From Candidatus Saccharibacteria bacterium RIFCSPHIGHO2_12_FULL_47_16b (lineage in GTDB: Bacteria; Patescibacteriota; Saccharimonadia; Saccharimonadales; UBA10212), in assembly GCA_001790525.1 (NCBI GenBank), contig MGCU01000019.1, forward strand, positions 1 through 58,238: a DNA stretch of 58,238 nt, written 5' to 3'. Below the pieces are notes generated by a model. That model ran no database searches. It was not told the origin of the DNA and worked only from the letters and a program-made list of their open reading frames with translations. A program made the translations under genes and the position numbers. Positions 33,401 through 42,547 of this stretch are shown piece by piece (position 1 is the first letter of the stretch; each line of letters begins with the position of its first letter).

Positions 33401-34827
33401 GCTAGTAATTCCTCAACCGACTTAGCAAATGCCAAAAGCTGCCGATCGGCGTGCATTGGCGCAATGATTTGCAGACCAACCGGAAGATTGTTACTGAACC
33501 CGGCTGGCAGGTTTATTGCCGGATTGCCGGATATATTGGCCGCCACTGTCATAATATCGCTTAGGTACATTTTCAGAGGATCTTTCGTTTTGGCGCCAAT
33601 TTTAAAGGCGGTGGTTGGTGAAGTTGGCCCAATCAAAAAATCAAATTTCTTAAAAGCGCTAGTAAATTCATTGATAATTTTAGTCCGAACAGTTTGAGCT
33701 TTTTGATAGTAAGCCTCAAAATAACCACTGGAGAGTACGTGAGAGCCAATCATAATGCGACGTTTAGCTTCGGCGCCAAAGCCGAGCTCGCGGCTTAGCA
33801 TATAGCTTTCTTCGAGATTTTTGGCGTCTTTGGCAAATAAACCATAGCGCTGGCCGTCGTAACGGGCTAAATTACTGCTGACCTCGGCTGGACAAATAAT
33901 GTAATAAACGGCCAGAGCCAGCGGCAAGCTCGGCAAGCTAATTGGCTCAATTTTAGTACCGGCTTGTTTTAATTTTTGGATGACTGCATCAACTTGTTTT
34001 TCGACTCCCGGTTCTAAATCTTCAGTCAAATATTCATCAATCACACCGATCTTTGCATTCTGAAGTTTGAATTTTGAAGTTTGAACATCGTAGCCTTCAG
34101 TATCGCGCTCAATAGTCGTACTATCTAGCTCATCGCGACCAGCCATCACATCTAGAATAATTGAGGCTTCGGCTACGCTAGCAGCCAAAGGTCCAATCAC
34201 GTCAGTGCTCGAGGCCATAGCCACCACGCCACTACGACTAACTAAACCGTAAGTCGGCTTGTAGCCAACGATGCCACAAAAAGCGGCTGGCAGCCGAATC
34301 GAACCGCCGGTATCAGTCCCCAGTGCAAACGGAGCAATCTTCAAGGCCACAGCCGCAGCCGAGCCGCCGGAGCTACCACCCGGCACACGCGTTTTGTCAA
34401 ACGGATTTTTTGTCACAAAGAAATCACTGTTCTCGGTACTACTTCCATGAGCCCAGGCGTCAAGGTTAGATTTGGCGACGCAAATCGCGCCTTCGACTTC
34501 TAAACGATTAATAGCCGTAGCTTGGTATGGCGCTTCGAAATTTTCCAGCATATGGCTAGCGGCAGTAGTTTTTCCGCTAAACGTCAAAAAATTATCCTTG
34601 GCCACAAATGGCACGCCGGCCAGTCGATCAACCTTTTGGCCTTTGGCAATTTGAGCGTCAATTTCCTTAGCTCGTTCGATGGCTCTAGCTTCAGGTACCG
34701 AAATAATGGCGTCGAAGTCTTTTGTCCGGCCGATCATGTCAAACGAACGCTTCACCAGATCAACCGCTTTGAGTTCACCTTTTTGGACTTTATCAGCAAT
34801 GACCGAAATTGGTTCCCAGTCTGCCAT
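33397..34827 (-). CDS. gatA: Asp/Glu-tRNA amidotransferase subunit A
   Basis: GatA releases ammonia from glutamine for tRNA-bound Glu/Asp amidation. The 476-residue amidase has the Ser-cisSer-Lys triad: Lys in VAKDNF, cis-Ser in VPGGSSGGSAAAVA and nucleophile in DTGGSIRLPAAF. Residues about 248-258 (QTSKFKLQNAK) come from a GAAGTTTGAATTTTGAAG repeat in frame. Its TGA stop overlaps the downstream gene start, showing that UGA is read as stop. Confidence 0.97.
   Translation of the reverse strand: MADWEPISVIADKVQKGELKAVDLVKRSFDMIGRTKDFDAIISVPEARAIERAKEIDAQIAKGQKVDRLAGVPFVAKDNFLTFSGKTTAASHMLENFEAPYQATAINRLEVEGAICVAKSNLDAWAHGSSTENSDFFVTKNPFDKTRVPGGSSGGSAAAVALKIAPFALGTDTGGSIRLPAAFCGIVGYKPTYGLVSRSGVVAMASSTDVIGPLAASVAEASIILDVMAGRDELDSTTIERDTEGYDVQTSKFKLQNAKIGVIDEYLTEDLEPGVEKQVDAVIQKLKQAGTKIEPISLPSLPLALAVYYIICPAEVSSNLARYDGQRYGLFAKDAKNLEESYMLSRELGFGAEAKRRIMIGSHVLSSGYFEAYYQKAQTVRTKIINEFTSAFKKFDFLIGPTSPTTAFKIGAKTKDPLKMYLSDIMTVAANISGNPAINLPAGFSNNLPVGLQIIAPMHADRQLLAFAKSVEELLA
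34054..34090 (-). repeat. In-frame low-complexity repeat inside gatA
   Basis: CTGAAGTTTGAATTTTGAAG iterations within the coding frame, the same word class as the intergenic repeats at 44176 and 47485. Confidence 0.65.
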
Positions 34828-34829
34828 GA

Positions 34830-35123
34830 TTACGTGATTACTCGCTTAACCTTAAATTGTTTATCTAAAGTATCCGGGGCCCGCTTTAATAAATCATCCG
34901 GCTTTGCCTGATAATCTAGCGGCTTGTCAGCCCGCGTAACGTTCTTTAGCCCGGTCACTTGATAGGTCGGTTCTAGTCCTTTGGTGTCGGCATTTTCCAG
35001 TTGTTTGACATAGTCAAGAATTTCGGCCAATTCTTCACGAAAACGTTCGATTTCCTCTTCAGATAGCTTCAACCGGCTCAAATGCGCCAATTTTAAGACC
35101 TGGTCCCTCGTCAGCTTGCTCAT
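34830..35123 (-). CDS. gatC: Asp/Glu-tRNA amidotransferase subunit C
   Basis: GatC is the small subunit that stabilises GatA and binds GatB. The 97-residue protein has the family pattern VLKLAHLSRLKLSEEEIERFREELAEIL (in pieces) and the later LEPTYQVTG. It is the first gene of the operon. TATACT, in an extended TGC context, lies 10 nt before the ATG, and there is no Shine-Dalgarno site. Confidence 0.95.
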   Translation of the reverse strand: MSKLTRDQVLKLAHLSRLKLSEEEIERFREELAEILDYVKQLENADTKGLEPTYQVTGLKNVTRADKPLDYQAKPDDLLKRAPDTLDKQFKVKRVIT

Positions 35124-35205
35124 CTATCTGATAAGTATAGCAAAGATATTCTGGCTTGTCGGCAGAGAGATTTTATGGTTTTATATAAATGAGCGGTTGA
35201 GACCA

Positions 35206-35499
35206 ATGAAAAAAGAATTGCCTTTTACTATTCACGTCGATCCTAAGAAAATGGCCAATAGGTCTTTTCATTTTGCTGACCTAGCAACAGCAGAACTTGT
35301 TTATCCTCGAGCTATTAGCCTTGTTGAAAGAGATCATGGACTGGCTGATTTACAACTGCAAGTCGGTACAGATAACAGCAGAATCATTACGATTTCGGCA
35401 TCTGAGGCTAATCTCTGGGTAAGTTCCTCCCAAGAGACGCCGGGCGCTGATCGCCAATCCTTTGTCGTTTCAGAGTTAGCTAAAGCCGCACTTCATTAA
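35206..35499 (+). CDS. Hypothetical protein, about 97 aa
   Basis: I do not recognise this small soluble protein. It is mixed alpha/beta with no motif. The ORF track starts at 35116 inside the gatC promoter; the ATG at 35206 gives a sensible polar N-terminus (MKKELPFTIHVDPKK), with a TATATAA element upstream. It is divergent from the gat operon and convergent with uvrB. Confidence 0.6.
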   Translation: MKKELPFTIHVDPKKMANRSFHFADLATAELVYPRAISLVERDHGLADLQLQVGTDNSRIITISASEANLWVSSSQETPGADRQSFVVSELAKAALH

Positions 35500-35561
35500 A
35501 ATTTAAGTTAGTCAATTATTTTTGAGGAATTTTAAAAGCCAGCATCCGTAAAAAGAATTTC

Positions 35562-37520
35562 TTATAGTTTACTTTTAACCACGGCTATCAGATCTCTTAA
35601 TTCCGCGGCTTTCTCAAACTCCAAGTTGGCTGCAGCTAAGTCCATTTGAGCCGTCAAATCACGAATCAAAAAATCATATTCTTCTTTCGGTATTTTCTTA
35701 AGGTCAATCTTGGGCTTTTCTTCTTTGACAACACGTGGCAACATTTCGGTGACCTCGCGTTTGATGCCTTTGGGTGTAATCTTATGTTTCCGATTGTAAT
35801 TTTGCTGGACTTGGCGGCGGCGGTTGGTTTCGCCGATTGCACGCTGCATGCTGCCGGTTACTCTATCGGCATACATGATCACCCGGCCTTCTTGGTGACG
35901 GGCTGCCCGACCGACTGTCTGAATTAGCGCTTGAGTTGAGCGCAAAAAACCTTCTTTATCAGCATCCAGTATCGCCACCAAACTAACTTCCGGCAGATCA
36001 ATTCCTTCGCGCAGCAGATTAATCCCAACCAAAACATCATAAACTCCAAGCCGTAAATCTCGCAGAATATCAGTTCGTTCCAAAGTATCGATCTCGCTAT
36101 GCAGATACATAACCTTAATATCAATTTCGCCTAAATATTCGGCTAGGTCTTCGGCCATCCGTTTGGTCAAAGTCGTAATCAACACCCGCTGTCCTTTGCC
36201 GACTGTTGATTTAATTTCGCTGATTAAGTCATCAATTTGGCCGGCGATAGGACGAACGTCAATTCTAGGGTCAAGCAGCCCGGTGGGGCGGATAATCTGC
36301 TCCACCGGCTTAGGGCTGCGATTTAGTTCGTATTCGGCTGGCGTGGCGCTAACAAAAACAACTTGGTTAAGCTGCCGCTCAAACTCCGAAAAAGTCAACG
36401 GACGATTATCGAGCGCGCTTGGTAAGCGGAAGCCATGTTCGACTAACACTTCCTTACGCGATCGGTCGCCATGATACATACCTCTAACTTGTGGAATTGA
36501 CATATGCGATTCATCAATGAACATCAAAAAATCATCCGGATAATAATCGAGCAAGGTGGCTGGTTGTTCACCGGGTTCACGATCGGTCAAATAGCGGCTG
36601 TAGTTTTCGATACCTTTGACAAAACCGGTTTGTTCAAGCATCTCTAAATCGAACTTAATCCTTTGGGCTAATCTTTGAGCTTCTAAAAGCTTGCCGTGTT
36701 TTTTAAACCAGCTGATTCGTTCATCGGCTTCAGCTTGGATTTTACCGAGAGCTTTCTCAAGTTTTTCTTCGGGTGTCACAAAATGGCTGCCCGGATAAAT
36801 ACTTAACAAGTCAAGTATCTTCTCTACTTCCCCGGTAAGGGGATTGATGGAGGTGATTTTCTCAATTTCGTCGCCAAAAAACTCAATCCGATAAGCTGCT
36901 TCATCGCCGACCGGAAAAATATCGACCACATCGCCGCGAACCCGAAAGTTGCCCCGCTCAAAGGCCATGTCGTTACGACGATACTGGATATCGGTTAGTT
37001 GGCGTAATAATTTATCACGTAGCCGCCGCTCACCTTTTTTAATCCGAACCGTCATGGAGGTATAATCTTCAACCGAACCAATGCCATAAATGCAGGAAAC
37101 ACTGGCCACGATAATAACGTCCCGTCGGGCCAGCAAGGAATTAGTGGCGGCGTGGCGCAAGCGGTCGATTTCTTCATTAATATCACTGTCCTTTTCGATG
37201 TAGGTGTCAGTTCGCGGAATATAAGCCTCTGGCTGGTAGTAGTCAAAATAACTAACAAAATAATGGACGGCGTTATCCGGAAAAAACAGACGAAATTCAT
37301 TATAGAGCTGGGCGGCCAAAGTTTTGTTATGGCTTAAAACCAGCGTCGGCTTTTGACGCTTGGCGATAATGTTGGCCATCGTGAAGGTCTTACCGCTGCC
37401 GGTCACTCCGAGCAGCACCTGGTTTCTGGCACCCTTTTCAAGGCCTTCCGTCAGTTTTGCAATCGCGGTCGGCTGATCTCCAGTCGGCTGATATTCAGAT
37501 ACCAATTTAAATTTGGCCAT
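35562..37520 (-). CDS. uvrB: Excinuclease ABC subunit B
   Basis: UvrB verifies damage and anchors UvrC in nucleotide excision repair. The 652-residue protein has Walker A GVTGSGKT near 39, the damage-probing beta-hairpin [17 protein letters not shown], helicase motifs DESH and [26 protein letters not shown], and the C-terminal UVR motif ([15 protein letters not shown]). TACAAT lies 6 nt before the ATG. Confidence 0.97.
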   Translation of the reverse strand: MAKFKLVSEYQPTGDQPTAIAKLTEGLEKGARNQVLLGVTGSGKTFTMANIIAKRQKPTLVLSHNKTLAAQLYNEFRLFFPDNAVHYFVSYFDYYQPEAYIPRTDTYIEKDSDINEEIDRLRHAATNSLLARRDVIIVASVSCIYGIGSVEDYTSMTVRIKKGERRLRDKLLRQLTDIQYRRNDMAFERGNFRVRGDVVDIFPVGDEAAYRIEFFGDEIEKITSINPLTGEVEKILDLLSIYPGSHFVTPEEKLEKALGKIQAEADERISWFKKHGKLLEAQRLAQRIKFDLEMLEQTGFVKGIENYSRYLTDREPGEQPATLLDYYPDDFLMFIDESHMSIPQVRGMYHGDRSRKEVLVEHGFRLPSALDNRPLTFSEFERQLNQVVFVSATPAEYELNRSPKPVEQIIRPTGLLDPRIDVRPIAGQIDDLISEIKSTVGKGQRVLITTLTKRMAEDLAEYLGEIDIKVMYLHSEIDTLERTDILRDLRLGVYDVLVGINLLREGIDLPEVSLVAILDADKEGFLRSTQALIQTVGRAARHQEGRVIMYADRVTGSMQRAIGETNRRRQVQQNYNRKHKITPKGIKREVTEMLPRVVKEEKPKIDLKKIPKEEYDFLIRDLTAQMDLAAANLEFEKAAELRDLIAVVKSKL

Positions 37521-37536
37521 CTCTAAATTGTATCAG

Positions 37537-38115
37537 TCAGACGCTAAACAGTTTGTGGTAAGGTTTATGTTCTTTGTCTAATAACCGAGTTAATTTGGCA
37601 ACTAGCTCATCGGCATCAGTCTCAAAAATTATCAAACCTCGATCTAAATTGGGCAGCGTCTCGAGCAGCTGCTCAATCTGCGCACTGACACCACCAGCGC
37701 CCTGCAAAAAACCAATCGGTGTCTTGGTTTCCAGCGCAATAGTTAACTCATGCAAAGTTCCCATCCGACCGCCAATGCTAATGACCGCATCGGCTGAATT
37801 AATCAGTAGTGAATCGCGGCCAACGTAATGCAGACCAGTGTATAAAATGGCATCGAACGGTTTGGTTGGCAGACGATACTTGATGACGTGCTCCACTTTG
37901 GTAGCGGCCGGCGAAAGACCCAAACTCATCTGACCGCCAGCCTTTTTGTAGGTGATAGCGGCCTCCTCGGGTAAGCCAGTCGTTGCACCGGTAAGCAGCG
38001 AGTGGCCGGCCTTAGCTACAGCCCGACCAGCCGCGCTGGCCAGCTGTTTACCCTCGTCATAGCTTTCACCTTTGGCCGCACCAGAAATACAAAATTGATA
38101 GCTATTAGAGCTCAT
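37537..38115 (-). CDS. LOG-family (lysine-decarboxylase-like) nucleotide-binding protein
   Basis: A Rossmann-fold protein of the LOG/TIGR00725 type. The signature is ISIGGRMGTLHELTIALE, equivalent to PGGxGTxxE, which in LOG enzymes cleaves nucleotide monophosphates to free base. The ORF track starts at a TTG at 38148, which overlaps element C; I choose the ATG at 38115 (MSSNSYQFCISG), with AAAAAGG upstream. The bacterial substrate is unknown. Confidence 0.85.
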   Translation of the reverse strand: MSSNSYQFCISGAAKGESYDEGKQLASAAGRAVAKAGHSLLTGATTGLPEEAAITYKKAGGQMSLGLSPAATKVEHVIKYRLPTKPFDAILYTGLHYVGRDSLLINSADAVISIGGRMGTLHELTIALETKTPIGFLQGAGGVSAQIEQLLETLPNLDRGLIIFETDADELVAKLTRLLDKEHKPYHKLFSV

Positions 38116-38140
38116 TTCATTGACCTTTTTCGTTAAGCGA

Positions 38141-38241
38141 ATCGGCAATATTGGAAGCCGAAAGTGTTATCAGGTGAGGAGGCATATCTGAATTGATACG
38201 TCGACGAGCGGTATAGCACTTGCAGGCACAAGATTGCCGAT
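38141..38241. repeat. Dispersed structured hairpin element, copy C
   Basis: Outer stem ATCGGCAAT (38141-38149) with ATTGCCGAT (38233-38241), second stem AAGTGTTAT (38162-38170) with ATAGCACTT (38213-38221). The internal loop CAGGTGAGGAG / CGACGAGCGG closes an apical GCATATC/GATACGT stem. Its loop is nearly identical to copy D at 56406. Confidence 0.8.
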
Positions 38242-38270
38242 GAGGCTGAAATGAGGTCATGAATTGAGGT

Positions 38271-39281
38271 CTATACAACATCGGCATCCTCGGCAATCGC
38301 CATTTGCGGCGCTAACTGCTGGCTATGGTCTAAGCCGATGCTTTTAGCAGCTGTAATCATCTGCTCGGACGAATAAGCTCGATATTGCTCTAGTAATTTA
38401 TGCCAGAGGTGCTGGCCGGCGTGTTCAAAAGATCGGCCTTCATAGTCTTGAACTTGGAAAGAAGCTGCCACGTCAAATAAATTAAGCGAAACTGGCTGAT
38501 CGTCCAACCAAGCAACCAGATGTGAATTATCAGCCCACCAGGCAGCCGGCGGATAAATGGTACCAAGTTGGGCCATCATATCTTTTCCAACTAACTGCGA
38601 GGCTGATTGTAGGATCTGAGCCAGACTAACTAATGTCGGCTGATCGTGATAAAAAACGGCGATACTGCCAGACGGCTGATTGGAGACAACAGTCTGGTTG
38701 GATTCTGGCGACAGGTTTAAGGCCATTATGGTAATCGGGCTAAGCTGCCAATCGCTTGGCATAGACTGACTAAGCTGCTTGTCAAATTTCGCTTGCCAAG
38801 TTGGCGATTCGATTAATTCAGCTATTAGTAAAACCAGTCTGATGTCTGCCCGTTTAAGCATTGATTCTAGGGAGCGAAACTGAAGCAGTTTTTTAGTCTG
38901 GACTGGCGGCTGGGCCCTTAGCATCTGCTTGATATGACTATTTTTCAGTGTCCAAAGCATCTGGCCTTTTAAGCATAGCTTTGCAAGTTCTACGGCGATG
39001 TGAATTTTTTGGCTATATGTTGCCTGCCCGATTTTAAGCGCCTTATCAAGGTTTTGGCAGTCGGTGCTAAAGCGAGTTGCTAGTGCATGGTAGAGTTCTT
39101 TTGGCCTGGTGTCATCTGGATCAAGCCTAAGCTGCTTGAGCTTTTGCCGAACTTGACTATGGCTTAAAGCCAATAGGCGAACGTCCTCGCTCGGCCAACC
39201 AAGCGCCGTTTCCAGTTTGGCGATTTCGGCTGCCGCTTTATCGCCTAAGTCACCGAGGATATGAGCTATTTTATGAGTCAT
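38271..39281 (-). CDS. Hypothetical protein, 336 aa, with structured uORF leader
   Basis: I do not recognise this protein. The N-terminal half is basic and helical (about 1-200), the C-terminal half mixed and acidic, with no signal peptide or membrane segment and no catalytic motif. It starts 5 nt after the stop of a 42-codon uORF whose 3' part covers this gene's GGAGGT Shine-Dalgarno site in a hairpin. gapA has the same arrangement, so the two genes may share a control signal. Confidence 0.75.
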   Translation of the reverse strand: MTHKIAHILGDLGDKAAAEIAKLETALGWPSEDVRLLALSHSQVRQKLKQLRLDPDDTRPKELYHALATRFSTDCQNLDKALKIGQATYSQKIHIAVELAKLCLKGQMLWTLKNSHIKQMLRAQPPVQTKKLLQFRSLESMLKRADIRLVLLIAELIESPTWQAKFDKQLSQSMPSDWQLSPITIMALNLSPESNQTVVSNQPSGSIAVFYHDQPTLVSLAQILQSASQLVGKDMMAQLGTIYPPAAWWADNSHLVAWLDDQPVSLNLFDVAASFQVQDYEGRSFEHAGQHLWHKLLEQYRAYSSEQMITAAKSIGLDHSQQLAPQMAIAEDADVV

Positions 39282-39418
39282 CCCGGTTAGACCTCCGCTC
39301 CGCGGCAGATTGTAATAACAATCTTAGGTCTAACGGGATAGACCACGTTAGAAATCTGATTCGCTAAAAGCAAGTCAGAAATTTTTGATAAAAAGTTATT
39401 TCTAAGCGTGGTCATTGG
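39282..39418 (-). promoter_or_regulatory. Bistable regulatory leader, copy 1
   Basis: On the minus strand GACCACGCTTAGAAAT pairs with ATTTCTAACGTGGTC, then CCCGTTAGACCT pairs with AGGTCTAACCGGG, hiding the GGAGGT site of the next gene. An alternative TCTAACG/CGTTAGA pairing would break both. It overlaps the last codons of the PfkB gene. Copy 2 lies before gapA. Confidence 0.75.
39287..39415 (-). CDS. Leader peptide (uORF), 42 aa
   Basis: A frame too short for the ORF track: MTTLRNNFLSKISDLLLANQ and onward, ending in CRGAEV and TAA. AAGGAGG lies 7 nt before its ATG, a very good Shine-Dalgarno site. It overlaps the PfkB 3' end in another frame and stops 5 nt before the 336-aa gene. At 23 of the first 30 positions it equals the uORF before gapA, and both end AEV. 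Silent changes do not clearly dominate, so coding function is likely but not proven. Confidence 0.55.
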   Translation of the reverse strand: MTTLRNNFLSKISDLLLANQISNVVYPVRPKIVITICRGAEV

Positions 39419-40424
39419 TTAGCCTCCTTGGATGGTAGTTCTTTGGTGCTACTCTTAAATATTGCTCAATTTCGGCAAGCCTTAAAAGACCAGCTTGAGC
39501 GCCGATTCTTTGGACCACGCTCATCGAATTAATTGGCGCCCAAAGCAGCGCGCCTTCGATGTCGGCTCCTAGCATGATGGCAGCAACAAAGGTTGAGCTA
39601 AAAGCATCGCCGGCGCCAGTCCTATCATATGGCGGCGCCGGATCGGGATAAATCGGCATTTTGTATCGATTGGCTCCATCGCTAGCATAAGCTCCGGCAT
39701 GACCATCGGAAATCACCACAATCTTCGGGCCAAGTTGATGCAGTCTATCAAACAAATCATGAATATCTTCATGCTGGCCGCCAGAGATGGTCACCGCTTC
39801 TTCGCGATTAACCGCCAAAACCTCGGTCCGCTGGTAAATGTCTTTTAAGCGGCGTGGGCCGGTGGCAATTTGAAAAGTTCCGGGCTGAAAAGCCAGCTTG
39901 ACCGACTGATGAGCTGCCAGCCAATGGGCAATTTCATCGTGATACTCCATGGCCTGCTGACTGACAGAACTAAAATAAATCCATTTTGGAATATCGATAA
40001 TCCGAAAGCGCGGCCAGTGATAGTCATATTCCTCATGTTTAATCAAAATCGTCCGATCATCTTTGTACCAAAGCACGTAATGGTAGTTGGTCTTTTTACC
40101 ATGATTGATATGAACAAAACGGCTGTCAACCTTGGCAGCCTCCAGGGCTTTGATAATATCGCGACCCCAAGCGTCACTGCCAACATTGCTAACTAGTCCT
40201 GACTTTAGGCCAAGTTTGGCAAAAGCCACCGAGGCATTACTGGCATTACCAACAGCCGGAATAATCTCGGCAAAATCGTAGGGAATCTTGGTACCAAAAG
40301 GAATAGATAGGTCGGGCAAGCCGTCTTTGCCATATTCAATTTTTTCCTGGTCAGGTAAAAGTCGAATAAAAGCATCAATTACCACATCGCCTACTGATAA
40401 GACATCCAACTGCTGCTCTGCCAT
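39402..40424 (-). CDS. PfkB-family carbohydrate kinase
   Basis: A 340-residue ribokinase-fold sugar or nucleoside kinase. N-terminal VGDVVIDAFI and GNASNASVAFAKLGL form the substrate side, and DRTGAGDAFSSTFVAA near 265-280 holds the catalytic Asp and anion hole. The substrate cannot be told (fructose-6-phosphate, ribose or a nucleoside are possible). It leads a block of pentose-phosphate and glycolytic genes. TAGAAT in a TGC context lies 13 nt before the ATG. Confidence 0.88.
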   Translation of the reverse strand: MAEQQLDVLSVGDVVIDAFIRLLPDQEKIEYGKDGLPDLSIPFGTKIPYDFAEIIPAVGNASNASVAFAKLGLKSGLVSNVGSDAWGRDIIKALEAAKVDSRFVHINHGKKTNYHYVLWYKDDRTILIKHEEYDYHWPRFRIIDIPKWIYFSSVSQQAMEYHDEIAHWLAAHQSVKLAFQPGTFQIATGPRRLKDIYQRTEVLAVNREEAVTISGGQHEDIHDLFDRLHQLGPKIVVISDGHAGAYASDGANRYKMPIYPDPAPPYDRTGAGDAFSSTFVAAIMLGADIEGALLWAPINSMSVVQRIGAQAGLLRLAEIEQYLRVAPKNYHPRRLTNDHA

Positions 40425-40510
40425 AGTACTTACGGTTATTCTAGCACAGCCTTATCTATAAATTGTCCGAAGCTGTTGTAAAAATTATTAAACTAACTTG
40501 ATCCGCGCTG

Positions 40511-40559
40511 AAAAAGCAGCGTCCATAATTTTGACATATGTCAAAATTATGGACGCTGC
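40511..40559 (-). terminator. Terminator of the aldolase gene, 44-nt perfect palindrome
   Basis: GCAGCGTCCATAATTTTGAC and its exact complement form a 44-nt perfect palindrome (40516-40559), followed on the minus strand by TTTTT. The core GTCCATAATT...GACATATGT is shared with the terminator at 57661. Confidence 0.9.
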
Positions 40560-40566
40560 AACACCT

Positions 40567-41475
40567 CTAAAGTTTGGCTTTGCCGGCGGAGTTAAACATA
40601 TCAATTTTGTCTTCCACAACTTTTTGAACTTGCTCAATTACCTGGCCCATTAATTTAACCACGGCGTATTCGGTTTTATTCTCGGCTAAAACCTTTTCCA
40701 GGGTGCGCCGGTAAGCCACTCGCATATCACTGTTGATGTTAATTTTGGTAACACCGATTTTAACCGCTTCGGCAAAATAATGGGCCGGCGTACCACTGCC
40801 GCCATGCAGACTGATATGGCAATTAATTGCCTGCCGAATTTGTTTTAATAAATCAAGATTTAACTTTTTAGGTACTGGATAAAGCCCGTGTAGGTTACCG
40901 ACTTGGGCGGCAAATGTGTCGATGCCGGTTTGTGCGACAAAGTCGGCAGCCTCGGCTGGTTTGGTCTCAAATTTCTTAACTTCATCATAATCAATTTTTT
41001 CGGTATGGACATTAGACGAACCCATAAAATAGTGCTCCTCGGCTTCAACCAGCGCGCCGGTTTTCTTTGCGGCTGCCACAACCTGCTTGGTGCCGGCAAT
41101 AATTTCGGCCCGCGTAGCGCTATGCTTAGCTTGCGAAATATCAATGTGAATGCATTCAAAACCGGCCTCAATACCAGCGATGGCGGCTTCGACGCTTGGG
41201 CTGTGATCCAAATTAATATACATTTCAATGTCATAATCAGCTTTGTAGTTATCAACTAGGTCGCGAACATTGTTAAGCCCAATGGCCTCAACTTCGCCTT
41301 GACTAACCTCGACCAGCACCGACGCTTTTTTGGCTAGAGCCGCTTTGACTACCGCTACCAGAGTTTCTTGATTATCCAAATTAAAAGCGCCCAGCGCGTA
41401 ATGTCCTTTCCGAGCCCGGGCCAAAGCATCCCGGGCGGCCCGGCAGTCTTTTTTAATTTTTGTCAAATTAGCCAT
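40567..41475 (-). CDS. fba: Class II fructose-bisphosphate aldolase
   Basis: The zinc-dependent aldolase links fructose-1,6-bisphosphate with the two triose phosphates. The 302-residue protein has the catalytic/zinc NLDHSPSVEAAIAGIEAGF near 84, EAEEHYF-type Glu ligand region, LHGGSGTPAHYF near 225 and NINSDMRVAYRR. Its ATG overlaps the end of the transketolase C-terminal gene by 8 nt, so the two are coupled. A strong palindromic terminator follows. Confidence 0.96.
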   Translation of the reverse strand: MANLTKIKKDCRAARDALARARKGHYALGAFNLDNQETLVAVVKAALAKKASVLVEVSQGEVEAIGLNNVRDLVDNYKADYDIEMYINLDHSPSVEAAIAGIEAGFECIHIDISQAKHSATRAEIIAGTKQVVAAAKKTGALVEAEEHYFMGSSNVHTEKIDYDEVKKFETKPAEAADFVAQTGIDTFAAQVGNLHGLYPVPKKLNLDLLKQIRQAINCHISLHGGSGTPAHYFAEAVKIGVTKININSDMRVAYRRTLEKVLAENKTEYAVVKLMGQVIEQVQKVVEDKIDMFNSAGKAKL

Positions 41476-42475
41476 CAGTGCGAGCCTTCCGGTGAGTCGT
41501 CAACATATGCTGGGCGGCTTCGGCAATATGGTTAGCGTCCAAACCAAAATGCTTGATCAGTTCGTCTGGATTGCCGGACTCGCCAAAGCGGTCGGCCATG
41601 CCAATTCTAAATAGCCTAGTCGGCCAATGTTCGCTCAAAACCTCGGCTACGGCACCGCCGAGTCCGCCGGCGATTTGGTGCTCTTCAACCGAGATAACCA
41701 AACCGGTTTTTTTGGCGCTGGCTAGGATTGTTACCTCATCCAGTGGTTTGATGGTAGGCACATGCACAACTTCGGCCTTGATACCGTCGGCAGTTAAAAG
41801 CTTGGCGGCGGCCAGAGCTTGATAAGTCATCGTGCCGGTAGCGGTTATCGAAATGTCATTACCAGATTTATAAACGTAAGCCTTACCAATTTTGAACGGC
41901 GTTTTATCAGTTGTAATTATTGGCGTGGCTTCACGGGCTAAACGCAGATAATTTGGCCGCCTGTCAACCGCCATGGCTAAAGTGGCTTTGGCTGCCTCAA
42001 TGCTGTCGCAAGGAGAAATAACTACCATATTCGGTAGCACTCTCATCAAAGCAATGTCTTCCAGCATTTGGTGCGTGGCGCCGTCTGGACCAACACTAAC
42101 TCCAGCATGCGAGCCAATTATTTTAACCGGCCGATCATTTAAGGCAATGGTGGTTCTAATTTGTTCCCAGTTGCGGCCGGGGCTAAAAGCGGCGTAGCTG
42201 GAAACAAACGGAATTTTGCCCATCGCCGCCAGTCCTGCTCCGGCAGTCACTAAATTTTGTTCGGCCACGCCAACTTCGATAAAGCGGTCAGGAAAAGCTT
42301 CGGCAAATAGATGCATTTGGGTGGATTCGGTCAAATCGGCACAAGCTGCCACTACATTGTCATAGCGCTGCCCTGCTAGCAGCAGACCGCGGCCGAAGCC
42401 TTTGCGGATGGGCTCGGTCACCTTCCAATCGCGCCTAAGATGCATATCAGGCATCAAGACGCTCCCTCGATGCAA
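41468..42475 (-). CDS. Transketolase, C-terminal subunit
   Basis: A 335-residue protein with the pyrimidine-binding and C-terminal domains of transketolase. FIEVGVAEQNLVTAGAGLA carries the catalytic Glu, and SHAGVSVGPDGATHQMLEDI and VSVEEHQIAGGLGGAVAEV follow. Together with the N-terminal subunit just upstream it makes one active enzyme moving two-carbon units. It stops with TGA, overlapping fba. Confidence 0.95.
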   Translation of the reverse strand: MHRGSVLMPDMHLRRDWKVTEPIRKGFGRGLLLAGQRYDNVVAACADLTESTQMHLFAEAFPDRFIEVGVAEQNLVTAGAGLAAMGKIPFVSSYAAFSPGRNWEQIRTTIALNDRPVKIIGSHAGVSVGPDGATHQMLEDIALMRVLPNMVVISPCDSIEAAKATLAMAVDRRPNYLRLAREATPIITTDKTPFKIGKAYVYKSGNDISITATGTMTYQALAAAKLLTADGIKAEVVHVPTIKPLDEVTILASAKKTGLVISVEEHQIAGGLGGAVAEVLSEHWPTRLFRIGMADRFGESGNPDELIKHFGLDANHIAEAAQHMLTTHRKARTDG

Positions 42476-42477
42476 TT

Positions 42478-42545
42478 AACAATAAACAATCAACAATAAA
42501 CAGGCTTTTATGTTTTTTGCTTATTGTTTTTTGCTTATTGTTCAT
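42478..42545. repeat. Quasi-palindromic AACAATAA/TTATTGTT repeat
   Basis: AACAATAAACAATCAACAAT is complementary to the iterated GCTTATTGTTTTTTGC on the other side. It fills the gap between the two transketolase genes and would form a long mRNA hairpin. Confidence 0.7.
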
Positions 42546-42547
42546 TA

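Noticed and set aside
33397-42475. UGA recoded as glycine (code 25)
   Set aside because: Genes such as gatA and the transketolase C-terminal gene end at UGA with correct family length, and no core gene has in-frame UGA.
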